From NCBI RefSeq assembly GCF_028435365.1, contig NZ_JAGTJJ010000009.1:167061-231060 (forward strand): 64,000 nucleotides of DNA, given 5' to 3'. The DNA is from Polyangium jinanense. GTDB lineage: Bacteria; Myxococcota; Polyangia; Polyangiales; Polyangiaceae. A program made the translations under genes and the position numbers. This document shows positions 1-10,455 of the stretch, piece after piece (position 1 is the first letter of the stretch; each line of letters opens with the position of its first letter). Below the pieces are notes generated by a model, which saw nothing but the letters and a program-made list of their open reading frames with translations, was not told where the DNA came from and searched no databases.

Positions 1-1
1 G

Positions 2-1630
2 CTCCAGGCGCTCGGCCTGTCGAAGGGGGATCGCGTCGCGCTGATCCTCCCGGAGCCCGACGAGTTCGTCCTTTCCTTCATCGGTGCCCTCACGGCAGGC
101 CTCGTCGCCGTGCCGATGTACCCGCCCGCGACCCTCGCCAAGCTCGAAGCCTACGGCGACACCGTGCGTCACGTGCTCGCGGCGTCCGGCGCGCGTGTGG
201 TCGTCACGAACGACGCGCTGCGCCCGCTCATCCAGGAGCACCTGCTCGGCACGCAGAGCGCGGACACGCGGCTCGTGCTGGAGCGCGAGCTCGGCGCGAT
301 CGATCCGGGCTCGGCGCACGCCACGTTGCCCGACGTTCGCGGCGAGGATCTCGCGTTCCTCCAGTTCACCTCGGGTTCGACCTCGCGCCCCAAGGGCGTG
401 ATGGTCACGCACGAGAACCTGAGCGTGAACAGCCACGCGATCATGTTCGACGGGCTGCGCTCGACGCCCGAGGATCGCGGCGTCTCGTGGCTGCCGCTCT
501 ACCACGACATGGGCCTCATCGGCTTCGTGATCGCGCCGGTCTACGCGCTCGTGCAGGTGATGTTCCTGCCGACGATGTCCTTCATCCGCAGGCCCTCGCT
601 CTGGCTCGACGCGATTCACCGCTTCCGCGGCACCATCACGTTCGCGCCGAACTTCGCCTTCGCGCTGGCGACACGCGCCGTGACCGACAGCCAGGCTGGT
701 AACTGGGATCTCTCGTGTATGCGCGCGCTCGGCTGCGGTGCCGAGCCGATCCAGGCCGACGTGCTGCGCGCCTTCCTCGCGCGGTTCGCGAAAAACGGCC
801 TCTCGCCCGAGAGCATCCTGCCCTGCTACGGCATGGCCGAGGCGACGCTCGCCGTGACGTTCCACGATCTCGGCAAGCCGCTCGCAACCGACCGGATCGA
901 CCTCGCCACCATGAAAAACGGCAAGGCCGAGCCCGTGAAAGACGAGACGCCTGCGCTCGAGCTCGTCTCGTGCGGGCGCCCCTTCCCCGGGCACGAGCTT
1001 TTGATCGCGGGCCCCGACGGCGCGCCGCTCGGCGAACGAAAGGTCGGCGAGATCTGGCTGCGCGGGCCGAGCGTGACCGCGGGGTATTTCGGCGATCCCG
1101 AGGCGACGAGCGAGACGTTCGGCGGGGGCTACCTGCGCACGGGCGACCTCGGATACCGTGCCGACGGCAATGTCTACATCTGCGGCCGTTCGAAGGACCT
1201 CATCATCCTGAACGGGAAAAACCATTACCCGCAGGACATCGAGCGCGTGGCCTCCACGGTCGACGGCATCCGCGACGGGCAATGCGTGGCCTTCGCGCGG
1301 CGCGGCGCGAGCGGCGCCGAGGAAGCCGTGCTCGTGGCGGAGTCGCGGCGCCTCGGCGAGGCGAAACGCGCGCTCATCGAGGCGGTCACGCACGCGGTGC
1401 GGGCCGAGCTCGGCGTGCAGCTCGCCGAGGTCGTGCTGATCAAGCGCGGCACGCTACCGAAGACGTCGAGCGGCAAGGTGCGCCGCCGCGAGACGAAGAT
1501 GCGTCTCGAAAACGGGCAGCTCGAGCTCGTGGGGGAGCAGGGCGAGGACCCGAGCGCGTCGTTCGATTCCCCCGCCGTCCCTTCTCCCCGCGCGCCCGCC
1601 CGGGAGACCGAAACCCGAGGAGCTCTCTGA
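2..1630 (+). CDS. Fatty acyl-AMP ligase (FAAL), 5'-truncated by the window edge
   Basis: The reading frame is open from base 2, so the true start lies upstream of the window. The protein belongs to the adenylate-forming superfamily. It carries the phosphate-binding motif LQFTSGSTSRPKGVM, followed by YGMAEATLAVT and the C-terminal hinge GRSKDLIILNGKNHYPQDIE. The NHYPQDIE ending is typical of FAALs rather than of acyl-CoA ligases. FAALs activate a fatty acid with ATP and pass it to an acyl carrier protein instead of to CoA, and an ACP gene lies about 0.9 kb downstream. The stop codon overlaps the ATG of the next gene (ATGA), which suggests translational coupling. Substrate chain length cannot be read from the sequence. 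Confidence 0.9.
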   Translation, partial: LQALGLSKGDRVALILPEPDEFVLSFIGALTAGLVAVPMYPPATLAKLEAYGDTVRHVLAASGARVVVTNDALRPLIQEHLLGTQSADTRLVLERELGAIDPGSAHATLPDVRGEDLAFLQFTSGSTSRPKGVMVTHENLSVNSHAIMFDGLRSTPEDRGVSWLPLYHDMGLIGFVIAPVYALVQVMFLPTMSFIRRPSLWLDAIHRFRGTITFAPNFAFALATRAVTDSQAGNWDLSCMRALGCGAEPIQADVLRAFLARFAKNGLSPESILPCYGMAEATLAVTFHDLGKPLATDRIDLATMKNGKAEPVKDETPALELVSCGRPFPGHELLIAGPDGAPLGERKVGEIWLRGPSVTAGYFGDPEATSETFGGGYLRTGDLGYRADGNVYICGRSKDLIILNGKNHYPQDIERVASTVDGIRDGQCVAFARRGASGAEEAVLVAESRRLGEAKRALIEAVTHAVRAELGVQLAEVVLIKRGTLPKTSSGKVRRRETKMRLENGQLELVGEQGEDPSASFDSPAVPSPRAPARETETRGAL

Positions 1631-2514
1631 TGGGATCCAGCCAAGCGGACGTCGAGGTCAGCTACGACGTCTCCAACGAGTTTTTCCGCCTCTGGCTCGA
1701 CGAGCGCATGAACTACACGTGCGCCGTCTTCGAGTCGCCCGATCAATCACTCGAAGCCGCGCAGCTCAACAAGCTGCACATCCTCAGCGATTTCGCGAAA
1801 GCCGGCCCGGGCAAGACCGTGCTCGACATCGGCTGCGGCTGGGGCGCGTGTGTCGAGTACCTCGCGACGACGCGCAAGGTCGACCGTGCCGTGGGGATCA
1901 CGCTCTCGCGCGCGATGGCCGCGGAGGTCAATCAACGGAACATCCCGGGCGTCGAGTGTGTCGCGGCCGATTTCATGCAATGGGATACGCCGGAGACATT
2001 CGACGGCCTCATCTCGATCTGCATGATCGACCATCTCTGCTCGCTCGAGGAGGCGCGGCAGGGCAAGGCCGTCGACATCTACCGGCGTTATTTCGAGAAG
2101 TGCTGGAAGCTCACGAAGCCGGGCTCCTCGTTCGGCTTCCAGGCGATCCTGCGCAATCGCACGCCGAAGATGCGGCCCTGGGGCGCGCTCGCCGCCGATA
2201 CGCGGAAGGACCTCGAAGATTTCTCGTTCTCGTCGAAGGAGATCTTCCCGAACGGCCTGAATCCGCGGCTGGAGGAGCTCATCCAGGCCATCAATCCCTG
2301 GTGGGAGGTCAAGACGCTCCACACGCGGCGCGAGCATTACCAGCGCACGACGGCGGAGTGGCTCCGGCGCCTCCGCCTGAACGAGACCACGATCCGGGCG
2401 AAGTGGGGCGACAAGGTCTTCGAGGATTACGACCGGTACCTCTCCACCTGCGTCCGCGCATTCGACATCCACTACAGCTCCCTCGTCCAGATGGAGCTCG
2501 AGAGGATTGGCTGA
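1630..2514 (+). CDS. Cyclopropane-fatty-acid-synthase-like SAM methyltransferase
   Basis: The product is 294 residues with the SAM-binding motif VLDIGCGWGACVEYL at about residues 64-78. The overall layout matches the CFA synthase/mycolic acid methyltransferase family, including the N-terminal MNYTCAVF motif (Cys31) and a C-terminal RYLSTCVRAF segment (Tyr270). These enzymes add a methylene or methyl group to an unsaturated acyl chain. Two residues expected in the bicarbonate site look changed: the usual FEH is IDH (Asp134), and the usual His of the LLHTIG strand is Gln171. The chemistry may therefore differ from classical cyclopropanation. It sits between the acyl-AMP ligase (4-base overlap) and the ACP (3-base gap), so its substrate is probably an acyl-ACP or a product of this pathway. 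Confidence 0.82.
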   Translation: MGSSQADVEVSYDVSNEFFRLWLDERMNYTCAVFESPDQSLEAAQLNKLHILSDFAKAGPGKTVLDIGCGWGACVEYLATTRKVDRAVGITLSRAMAAEVNQRNIPGVECVAADFMQWDTPETFDGLISICMIDHLCSLEEARQGKAVDIYRRYFEKCWKLTKPGSSFGFQAILRNRTPKMRPWGALAADTRKDLEDFSFSSKEIFPNGLNPRLEELIQAINPWWEVKTLHTRREHYQRTTAEWLRRLRLNETTIRAKWGDKVFEDYDRYLSTCVRAFDIHYSSLVQMELERIG

Positions 2515-2517
2515 GAC

Positions 2518-2769
2518 ATGAGTGAGAAGCGCGATCTGCTCGAGATGTTCAAGACCGTGGCCGCGCGCGTCGACAAGCGCCCCTTCCCGAACGTGACGCC
2601 TGCGTCCAAGATCAGCGAGCTCGGCATCGACTCGCTCTCCGTGATGCAGATCGTCGGGGAGCTCGAGACCGAGCTCGGGATCGTGATCCCGGACGAGGAC
2701 CTCGTCGAGCTCGTCACGGTCGGCGATCTCTGCAAGAAGGTGGAGGCCCGGCTCGCCGCCGGCGGCTGA
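2518..2769 (+). CDS. Acyl carrier protein
   Basis: An 83-residue acyl carrier protein. The phosphopantetheine attachment motif is ELGIDSLSVMQIVGELE, with Ser39 as the expected modified residue. The length and the acidic helices (ETELGIVIPDEDL) fit a discrete type II ACP. It lies 3 bases after the methyltransferase stop and 10 bases before the ketosynthase. It is therefore the obvious carrier for the acyl-AMP ligase upstream and the condensing enzyme downstream, and is probably separate from the housekeeping ACP of fatty acid synthesis. Confidence 0.93.
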   Translation: MSEKRDLLEMFKTVAARVDKRPFPNVTPASKISELGIDSLSVMQIVGELETELGIVIPDEDLVELVTVGDLCKKVEARLAAGG

Positions 2770-2779
2770 TCCCACCCCC

Positions 2780-4021
2780 ATGCCCCGCCGCGTCGTCGTG
2801 ACCGGAATGGGCGTCGTGAGCCCCGTCGGGGTCGACGTCTCAACCTTCTGGGAGAGCCTGCTCGCCGGGCGCTCGGGCGTCTCGTACATCCGCGAGTTCC
2901 CGACCGACAAACTCCGCAGCGACATCGCCGCGAGCGTGAGCGATTTCGACGTTTCGCGGTACATGTCCCCCAAAGAGGCCGAGGTCTACGGCCGCGTGAC
3001 GCATTTCAGCCTCGGCGCGGCCGTCGAGGCCGTGACCATGGCCGGGCTCGACAAGGAGTCCGCCGCGGCACGGTCGCGCGTCGGCTGCTTGATGTCGACC
3101 GGCATGGGCTCGGTCGACATCTTCGAAGAGCAGATCGCGCGAAGCAACGAGCGCGGCCCGCGCGCGGTGTCGCCGTATTTCGTACCGGGCGTCATGCCAA
3201 ACGGCGCGGCCGCGCTCATTTCGATGCGTTATGGCTTCATGGGCCCGTCCTACAGCCTGGCGAGCGCCTGCGCGACAGGCACGCATTCGATCGCGACGAG
3301 CGCGCTCCTCATCGAGGCGGGCGAAGCCGACGTGATGATCGCCGGCGGCGCGGAGGCGGCGACGCGGATGAACACCGTCGCGGGCTTCGGCAATGCGCGC
3401 GCGCTCTCGAAGGCATTCGAGGGTGATCCGACCCGTGCGAGCCGCCCGTTCGACAAGCGGCGCCAGGGGTTCGTCATGGGCGAAGGCGCGGGCGTGCTCG
3501 TGCTCGAAGAGGAAGAGCATGCAAAGCGGCGCGGGGCGAAGCCGCTCGCGGTCGTCGGCGGCTTCGGCATGACGACGGACGCCGAGCACCTCACGCGCCC
3601 GCACCCCGAGGGCCTCGGCCTCGCGCTCGCCCTCGAACGCGCGCTCCAGCGAGCCGGCATCGGCCCCGAGGCGATCGATTACATCAACCCGCACGCGACC
3701 TCGACGCCGCAGGGCGACATGGCCGAGATCCTGGCCTTCCGTCGCGTCTTCGGCGAGCGGCTCGCGCAGATCCCGATCTCGGCGACGAAATCGATGATCG
3801 GGCACTTGCTCGGCGGCGCGGGCGCGGCCGAGACGATCGCGGTCGTGTGTTCGCTGCGTGATCAGGTGCTGCATCCGTCGATCAATGTCGACGAGCTCGA
3901 TCCGGAGCTCGGCCCGCTCGATGTCGTGCGAGATCGAAGGCCCGCGCCCGTCGGCTGGGCGGCGAAATGCTCGGCGGGCTTCGGCGGGCACAACTGCGCG
4001 CTCGTGCTCGGCAAGGCCTGA
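2780..4021 (+). CDS. Beta-ketoacyl-ACP synthase, KAS II (FabF) type
   Basis: A 413-residue thiolase-fold condensing enzyme. The nucleophile is Cys164 in [12 protein letters not shown], and the decarboxylation residues are His305 ([11 protein letters not shown]), Lys337 and His342 ([16 protein letters not shown]). Their spacing matches E. coli FabF almost exactly, so the enzyme should be active. It extends an acyl-ACP using malonyl-ACP. Because it is co-transcribed with an acyl-AMP ligase, a methyltransferase and a dedicated ACP, it more likely serves a specialised lipid or polyketide pathway than primary fatty acid synthesis. No ketoreductase, dehydratase or enoyl reductase lies downstream; any partners would be upstream of the window. 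Confidence 0.9.
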   Translation: MPRRVVVTGMGVVSPVGVDVSTFWESLLAGRSGVSYIREFPTDKLRSDIAASVSDFDVSRYMSPKEAEVYGRVTHFSLGAAVEAVTMAGLDKESAAARSRVGCLMSTGMGSVDIFEEQIARSNERGPRAVSPYFVPGVMPNGAAALISMRYGFMGPSYSLASACATGTHSIATSALLIEAGEADVMIAGGAEAATRMNTVAGFGNARALSKAFEGDPTRASRPFDKRRQGFVMGEGAGVLVLEEEEHAKRRGAKPLAVVGGFGMTTDAEHLTRPHPEGLGLALALERALQRAGIGPEAIDYINPHATSTPQGDMAEILAFRRVFGERLAQIPISATKSMIGHLLGGAGAAETIAVVCSLRDQVLHPSINVDELDPELGPLDVVRDRRPAPVGWAAKCSAGFGGHNCALVLGKA

Positions 4022-4074
4022 AAGCAGGGAAATCCGCCTTCCCGCCGGGTGCGCGATGCCCTAGGTGCTCTCCC

Positions 4075-6159
<2,085 letters not shown>

Positions 6160-6162
6160 AGA

Positions 6163-6825
6163 TCAGCGCTTCGGCCGCGGCTCGACGGGCGCCTTCGCGG
6201 GGATGACGGTGCGCTCGGCCTCGGTCTGCATCGCGACCTTGAACGCCGTGGTTTGTCCGGGGATCAGGTTCACGGTGATCACCTTGTCGGGCGCGCCCTT
6301 GCGCTGGATCGTGATGTCGTGTTTGCCCGGGGGAAGCGACACGTTCGTGTGCGGCGCGGGGCCGAGCTTGCGCTTGCCGTCGACGATCACTTGATCACAG
6401 GCCGGATCGCAGACGACCGAGAGAAACCCGTCGGCCTTGATCATCTTCGCCGCGACGCGCGCCGCGATGTCCGGCGGAGGCTCGGCCGGAGGCGCCGCTT
6501 GTTGCGAGAGCTGTACGTTCAAGAGCGCCGTCTCGCCCGGCTTCACCACGACCTCGAGCTTCTTCTCCTCGTAACCCTTGCGGCGCAGCGTGAGCTTGTG
6601 CGTCCCCGCAGGGAGTTCTGCGCGCACGATCGGAGAAGGGCCGATCGATTTGCCGTCGACGAGGACGCCCTCGCAGCCCGGGTTGCAAGCGACGGTGACG
6701 AAGCCACTCGATCGCGCAGCGTCAGGCTGCGGGGCCTTCTCGGGGCGGGTCGCCTCGGCGGCGAGCGCGACGCCGGGGACGACGAGGGCGAGCACCAGAG
6801 CGAAGGCGTGCTTCATCATGACCAT
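6163..6825 (-). CDS. Exported PEGA-domain protein
   Basis: About 220 residues with a signal peptide (MKHAFALVLALVVPGVALA) and two PEGA repeats of about 66 residues. The repeats begin at VTVACNPGCEGVLVDGKS and LSVVCDPACDQVIVDGKR, and each contains the P..I and G.H.ITI..KG pattern of the family. Each repeat starts with a paired-Cys motif (C.P.C). PEGA domains are usually extracytoplasmic structural modules next to sensor or kinase proteins. The start could be 6825, 6819 or 6816; 6825 is preceded by AAGG at a suitable distance. The gene converges on the YyaL gene, with only 3 bases between the two stops. Confidence 0.8.
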   Translation of the reverse strand: MVMMKHAFALVLALVVPGVALAAEATRPEKAPQPDAARSSGFVTVACNPGCEGVLVDGKSIGPSPIVRAELPAGTHKLTLRRKGYEEKKLEVVVKPGETALLNVQLSQQAAPPAEPPPDIAARVAAKMIKADGFLSVVCDPACDQVIVDGKRKLGPAPHTNVSLPPGKHDITIQRKGAPDKVITVNLIPGQTTAFKVAMQTEAERTVIPAKAPVEPRPKR

Positions 6826-6871
6826 TGTGCCTTGTTCGACGGCCCGCGTGGAGCCGTGATGCATGCGGATT

Positions 6872-7183
6872 TCACTCGCCGCGAGGCCGATTCCGACAGA
6901 GCCCGACTTCACACGTCCCGGACCCTTTTTCAGGCGTGCAGACACACTTTTCCACGGGCGCCGGCGCCCCGGACTGCGCGCAGCCCCGGGCGAAATCGGG
7001 GGCGCGCTCGGCGGACGGAGAGCACACGGTCACCTCGCTCCCGGAGTTGTCGTCGAAGTCCGTGAGGAACGTACAGGTGCACGCGTACGGCGAGCCGCGC
7101 TCCTTCTCGCACCCTGCGCCGAGGACGGCAGCGAGCGCGAGGAGGAGCGCGGCGAGACCGCTACTGACTGGGGGGCGTGGCAT
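6872..7183 (-). CDS. Small cysteine-rich lipoprotein
   Basis: A 103-residue protein with a lipoprotein signal. The hydrophobic stretch GLAALLLALAAVLGAGC gives a lipobox with Cys25 as the lipidation site. The mature part has eight further cysteines (35, 37, 54, 68, 80, 82, 91, 96), suggesting up to four disulfides in the periplasm or on the outer surface. I do not recognise a family. Its ATG lies 23 bases inside the end of the upstream OmpA/TSP3 gene in another frame, so translation is probably coupled and the two proteins may act together in the envelope. It reads as real because the signal peptide and cysteine pattern are coherent. Confidence 0.72.
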   Translation of the reverse strand: MPRPPVSSGLAALLLALAAVLGAGCEKERGSPYACTCTFLTDFDDNSGSEVTVCSPSAERAPDFARGCAQSGAPAPVEKCVCTPEKGSGTCEVGLCRNRPRGE

Positions 7184-8981
7184 CCGCCGCCTTGTCGCGG
7201 ATGTGGAACTCGACGCGCCGGTTGGTCTGTCGTCCGGCCGCCGTGTTGTTGTCGGCGATGGGCCTGCGCGGGCCGAAGCCGGCGGCGCTCAGGCGATCCG
7301 CGGCGATGCCACCCTTCTTGATGAGGTACTCCATCACGGCGTTCGCGCGATCGGACGAGAGCTTCTCGTTGAGATCATCCGAGCCGCGGTTGTCCGTGTG
7401 GCCCTCGATCGCGAGGTGCTGGATCTCGGGGTTCACTTTGAGGAGGCGCACGACCTCGTCGAGGATCGGGTAGCTCTGCTGCAAGATGGTCGACTTGCCC
7501 GTCAAGAACTCGACCTTCTTCAGGATCTGGATCTCGTTCGAGCCGGTGACCCTGCGGATGAAGGTCGGGCAGCCGTTCTTCTCCGCGTCGGGGTTCGCGT
7601 CGCCGGGCTCCTTCGGGCAAGCGTCCTTCGCGTCGCCGATGCCGTCCTTGTCGGGATCGTCCTCGGGGCAGCCGTCCTGATCGTCGACCTTGTCGAAATC
7701 CTCGGGCGTGTCGGGGCACTTGTCGACGTTGTCCGGGATGCCGTCGCCGTCACGATCGGGCGGCTGCGGGCAACCGTCGTCCGTGTTCGGCGGCTTGTGA
7801 TCCTCGGGATCCGTCGGGCAAAGATCGACGTCGTCCGGCAACCCGTCCTTGTCGGTGTCCGCGCCGTGCTCGGCCCAGCGGCCCGTCTTGAAGCGCTTTC
7901 CAGGCGACGGCGGGTTCGTGTCCTTGATCGGGAACGCGTACCCGACGGTCGCGACGAGGCGGAAATCCGGGGCGTATCCAGGCGTGATGCGCGTGCCGCC
8001 GCCCACGCCGACCCACGCGCGCTTCTTCTGATCGAAGGCGTAACGTCCCTCGAGCATCCACTCGATCGGCGTGTTGTCGACGTCGAAGAAGGTCTCGTCG
8101 GTGATGCCCGTCGAGCCGAAGATCTGCGCGCCGAGACGAAGCGCGCCGCCACGCAGCGGCAAGAAGCCGCCGATGCCCCAGCGCCATTCGGAGCCTGATT
8201 TGAAGTCGTTCACGCCGCCTGCGGGCCGGAACTGGAGGCCCGTGTTGGCCACGAGAAAGAAGCTCTTGAGGTCGTACTCGACGGCGACCTGGAAGCCGCC
8301 GCTCGCGCTCTGATCACCGCCGAACGAGTCGTTGTCACCCGTCGGCACCCAGACCGCGCCTTCGAGGCCGAGCTTGAAGGTGCGCGCGGTGTTGCGCCAG
8401 AGGAGCACGCGCGCGTCGAGACGCAGATCCATCGGCGCGACCGTCCGCATGCTGACCGGCTGCGATCCCGAGACCTGCGCGAGGTATGTCGTGCCGCCGT
8501 CCTGGAAGAGGATGACCGGGAGGTTTGCCTGGAACGAGAAACGCTCAAGGGCCTCGATGCCGACATCGAGATAGCTGATGAGCTGCGGTCCGACGGGCGC
8601 GCTGCTGCGCTGGCTGAAGATGCCGGCGTTCCGCGGATCATCCTGATGGTTCTCGATGCGGAACGGGTTCAGCGCGAAGCCCATGCCGAGCTGGCCGAAG
8701 AACCGCGTCTGCGGGTTGAACTGCGGGCGCCAGAGCCCGATCGCGTCTTCGGGCGCTCCGCCCATGAAGAGGCGATCGAGATACATCGTCGACTGCTGCG
8801 CCTCGGCCTCGGCGGGCGCGAGGAGGCACGCCGCGGCTGCGATGGCGGCCGAGCAAGCCGAGGCAAGGCGGCGCAGAAGGGACGGGCGACGGGGCGTGGC
8901 CGCGCGCTCGTCGGAGGAGGTGCCTCCCGCCGCGGTGTCACCGACGGGCGGGCGGGCTCGGGGATGGTCGACTTGGGCCAT
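7161..8981 (-). CDS. OmpA-family outer membrane protein with thrombospondin type-3 repeats
   Basis: A 606-residue protein. After a basic N-terminal extension comes a signal-like hydrophobic segment (ACSAAIAAAACLLAPAEAEA). A region of beta-barrel character follows to about residue 380. Next come three to four acidic TSP3 calcium-binding repeats of the DTDKDGLPDDVDLCP type (about 383-470). A C-terminal OmpA peptidoglycan-binding domain contains IEGHTDNRGSDDLNEKLSSD. The protein should span or sit in the outer membrane, with its C-terminus holding peptidoglycan. Myxobacteria have many such proteins; the outer-membrane-exchange protein TraB is one with a similar domain content, but no TraA-like gene is adjacent. 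Start 8981 lies about 11 bases after a GAGGAG site on the minus strand. Confidence 0.88.
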   Translation of the reverse strand: MAQVDHPRARPPVGDTAAGGTSSDERAATPRRPSLLRRLASACSAAIAAAACLLAPAEAEAQQSTMYLDRLFMGGAPEDAIGLWRPQFNPQTRFFGQLGMGFALNPFRIENHQDDPRNAGIFSQRSSAPVGPQLISYLDVGIEALERFSFQANLPVILFQDGGTTYLAQVSGSQPVSMRTVAPMDLRLDARVLLWRNTARTFKLGLEGAVWVPTGDNDSFGGDQSASGGFQVAVEYDLKSFFLVANTGLQFRPAGGVNDFKSGSEWRWGIGGFLPLRGGALRLGAQIFGSTGITDETFFDVDNTPIEWMLEGRYAFDQKKRAWVGVGGGTRITPGYAPDFRLVATVGYAFPIKDTNPPSPGKRFKTGRWAEHGADTDKDGLPDDVDLCPTDPEDHKPPNTDDGCPQPPDRDGDGIPDNVDKCPDTPEDFDKVDDQDGCPEDDPDKDGIGDAKDACPKEPGDANPDAEKNGCPTFIRRVTGSNEIQILKKVEFLTGKSTILQQSYPILDEVVRLLKVNPEIQHLAIEGHTDNRGSDDLNEKLSSDRANAVMEYLIKKGGIAADRLSAAGFGPRRPIADNNTAAGRQTNRRVEFHIRDKAADATPPSQ

Positions 8982-9286
8982 GTCTTCGGCGTCTCCTCGG
9001 CGCGCGCACTGCGCGCGGAAGCGAGAGGCCCGGGTGCGCTTGCCGCGCGGTGGATCACCGGGCCCCCCCGTGCAAGCGGAGGCTACACCAGGCGTGCGGG
9101 CGCATGGAATGTCTTGCGATGTAGGGAGGAGCCTTGAGCACGAGCCCGTCTCCTCCCTTGCCGGACGGGTGAGATCAGGTCAGACAGACGACGCGCGATC
9201 CAGGCCGTTTCGCGGTCTTGACCAGCAGGCGGACCTGTGCTTTCTTTGCGCGCCCCGAAAAACGAAGGGTTCCGAAGGGTCCTACG
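8982..9286. other. Divergent intergenic region upstream of ompA-like gene and rpmH
   Basis: About 305 bases separate the minus-strand OmpA-like gene from plus-strand rpmH, so promoters for both should lie here. A TTGACC at 9219-9224 could be a -35 element for rpmH, but the candidate -10 (TTTCTT, 17 bases on) is poor. A short GCGCGC palindrome sits at 9000-9014. I looked for DnaA boxes (TTATCCACA-like) because rpmH often lies near the origin, and saw none. No gene or RNA is supported. Confidence 0.4.
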
Positions 9287-9436
9287 ATGAAGCGCACGTT
9301 CCAGCCCCACAACACCCGCCGCGTCCGTACCCACGGCTTCCGGGCGCGCATGGCCACGAGCGGCGGCCGCAAGGTGATCAACAACCGCCGGCGTAAGGGC
9401 CGCGCGCGCCTCGCCCCGACGATTTACAAGAAGTAG
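9287..9436 (+). CDS. rpmH: 50S ribosomal protein L34
   Basis: A 49-residue basic protein that begins [18 protein letters not shown] and ends [16 protein letters not shown]. This is the complete and unmistakable L34 sequence. The start at 9287 is set by the family N-terminus and a GAAGGG site 8 bases upstream. An earlier in-frame ATG at 9218 would add residues not found in L34. The stop TAG is directly followed by the TTG start of rnpA with no spacing, the classic order of this cluster. Confidence 0.98.
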   Translation: MKRTFQPHNTRRVRTHGFRARMATSGGRKVINNRRRKGRARLAPTIYKK

Positions 9437-9862
9437 TTGCCTCGCCAAACATTCACGCGAGCGCAGCGCTTACGGCGTCGCCCTGACTTCCTGCGCGTTC
9501 AGGAGGGCGGCGCCCGGGTCACGACGCGCCACCTCCTGATCCTGATCGCACCCCGTCCCGACGATACGACCACACGCCTCGGCGTGGTGGCGTCGCGGAA
9601 GGTGGGGTGCGCCGTGCAGCGCAACCGGGCCAAGCGCCTGCTCCGTGAAGTCTTTCGCCGGAACGTGGCGTCGTTTCCGCGGGGCGTGGACGTCGTGGTG
9701 ATCGTGCGTCCGGGCGTGGACGAGCTCGCTTGTGCGGAGCTCGAAGCGGAGGTTCAGGCGGTGCTGCCACTCGTGCGCAAGCGAGCGAGCGGCAAGCCGA
9801 ACTCGAGCACGCAGGCGGACCCGAGAAACCGCTCCGGCGACGGGCGCAAAGGCGGCCCTTGA
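9437..9862 (+). CDS. rnpA: Ribonuclease P protein component
   Basis: About 141 residues with a TTG start immediately after the rpmH stop. The RNase P protein signature is clear: RLGVVASRKVGCAVQRNRAKRLLREVFRRN, split here as the SRKVG segment and the RNRAKRLLRE motif that contacts the catalytic RNA. The protein helps M1 RNA remove 5' leaders from pre-tRNAs. The C-terminal 20-25 residues (SGKPNSSTQADPRNRSGDG) are a low-complexity hydrophilic tail. The zero-base junction with rpmH and the weak TTG start suggest that rnpA translation depends on ribosomes finishing rpmH. Confidence 0.96.
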   Translation: MPRQTFTRAQRLRRRPDFLRVQEGGARVTTRHLLILIAPRPDDTTTRLGVVASRKVGCAVQRNRAKRLLREVFRRNVASFPRGVDVVVIVRPGVDELACAELEAEVQAVLPLVRKRASGKPNSSTQADPRNRSGDGRKGGP

Positions 9863-9983
9863 CCTTGCAAGCGGGGACGCGGGCCCCCAAGCTTCGTCGC
9901 GATCTCGCGATGGGAGCCGCGGCCGACGCGCGCTGTCTCGCCACACCTCGCGCCCTCCGGCGTCGCCCGCCGCGCCCTGCATC

Positions 9984-10343
9984 ATGCTGGCCAAGCTCCT
10001 CCTCCTCTTGATCCGCGTCTACCAGCTGACGCTCTCGAAAGTGCTGCTCGCGCTCTTCGGACCTGTCTGTCGGTTCGAACCGTCGTGCTCGCGGTATGCC
10101 GCCGCGTGTATCGCGGGTCATGGCGCGCTGCGCGGGAGCTTGCTTTCAGTGAAGCGCCTGTGTAAGTGCCACCCGTTCCATCCCGGCGGCTACGATCCTC
10201 CGCCGCCTCCACGGATCGGCCGCTCGCGTACGGAAGAGCCCGCGCGGCACGGCCCGGATCAGAGGGTGGAAGGTACGAACCTTTCTTCCCACGACGCTCG
10301 ACTTTCGCCGTGGAGCAGTGGCGCGGTCCATGAGGCTGGCTAG
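9984..10343 (+). CDS. yidD: Membrane protein insertion efficiency factor YidD
   Basis: A 119-residue protein with the YidD core RFEPSCSRYAAACIAGHGAL, then KRLCKCHPFHPGGYDP, preceded by an amphipathic/hydrophobic N-terminus (MLAKLLLLLIRVYQLTLSK). It assists YidC in inserting inner-membrane proteins. The C-terminal 45 residues after GGYDP are a poorly conserved tail, longer than in most YidD proteins. It lies between rnpA and yidC, the expected position. The ATG at 9984 was chosen because the conserved domain begins there; the 121 bases after rnpA hold no other gene. Confidence 0.94.
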   Translation: MLAKLLLLLIRVYQLTLSKVLLALFGPVCRFEPSCSRYAAACIAGHGALRGSLLSVKRLCKCHPFHPGGYDPPPPPRIGRSRTEEPARHGPDQRVEGTNLSSHDARLSPWSSGAVHEAG

Positions 10344-10455
10344 TTTCCTCTCGCATGCTCGCCAAGCGAGCGAGCCCGTCCGGGGGGATCACGCGAGCAC
10401 GGGGCGGGGCAAGGACCAGTAGGGTTTCACGGCAAGGAGATTGCCGAAGGATTTC

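Noticed and set aside
715..1629. Long open reading frame overlapping the acyl-AMP ligase, in frame with the methyltransferase
   Set aside because: It is Arg-rich, has no recognisable domain, and is only the upstream extension of the methyltransferase frame. The ATG at 1630 with the ATGA junction is the natural start.
8982..9286. Search for an origin of replication next to rpmH
   Set aside because: No DnaA-box cluster or AT-rich unwinding region is visible, and dnaA is not in the window.
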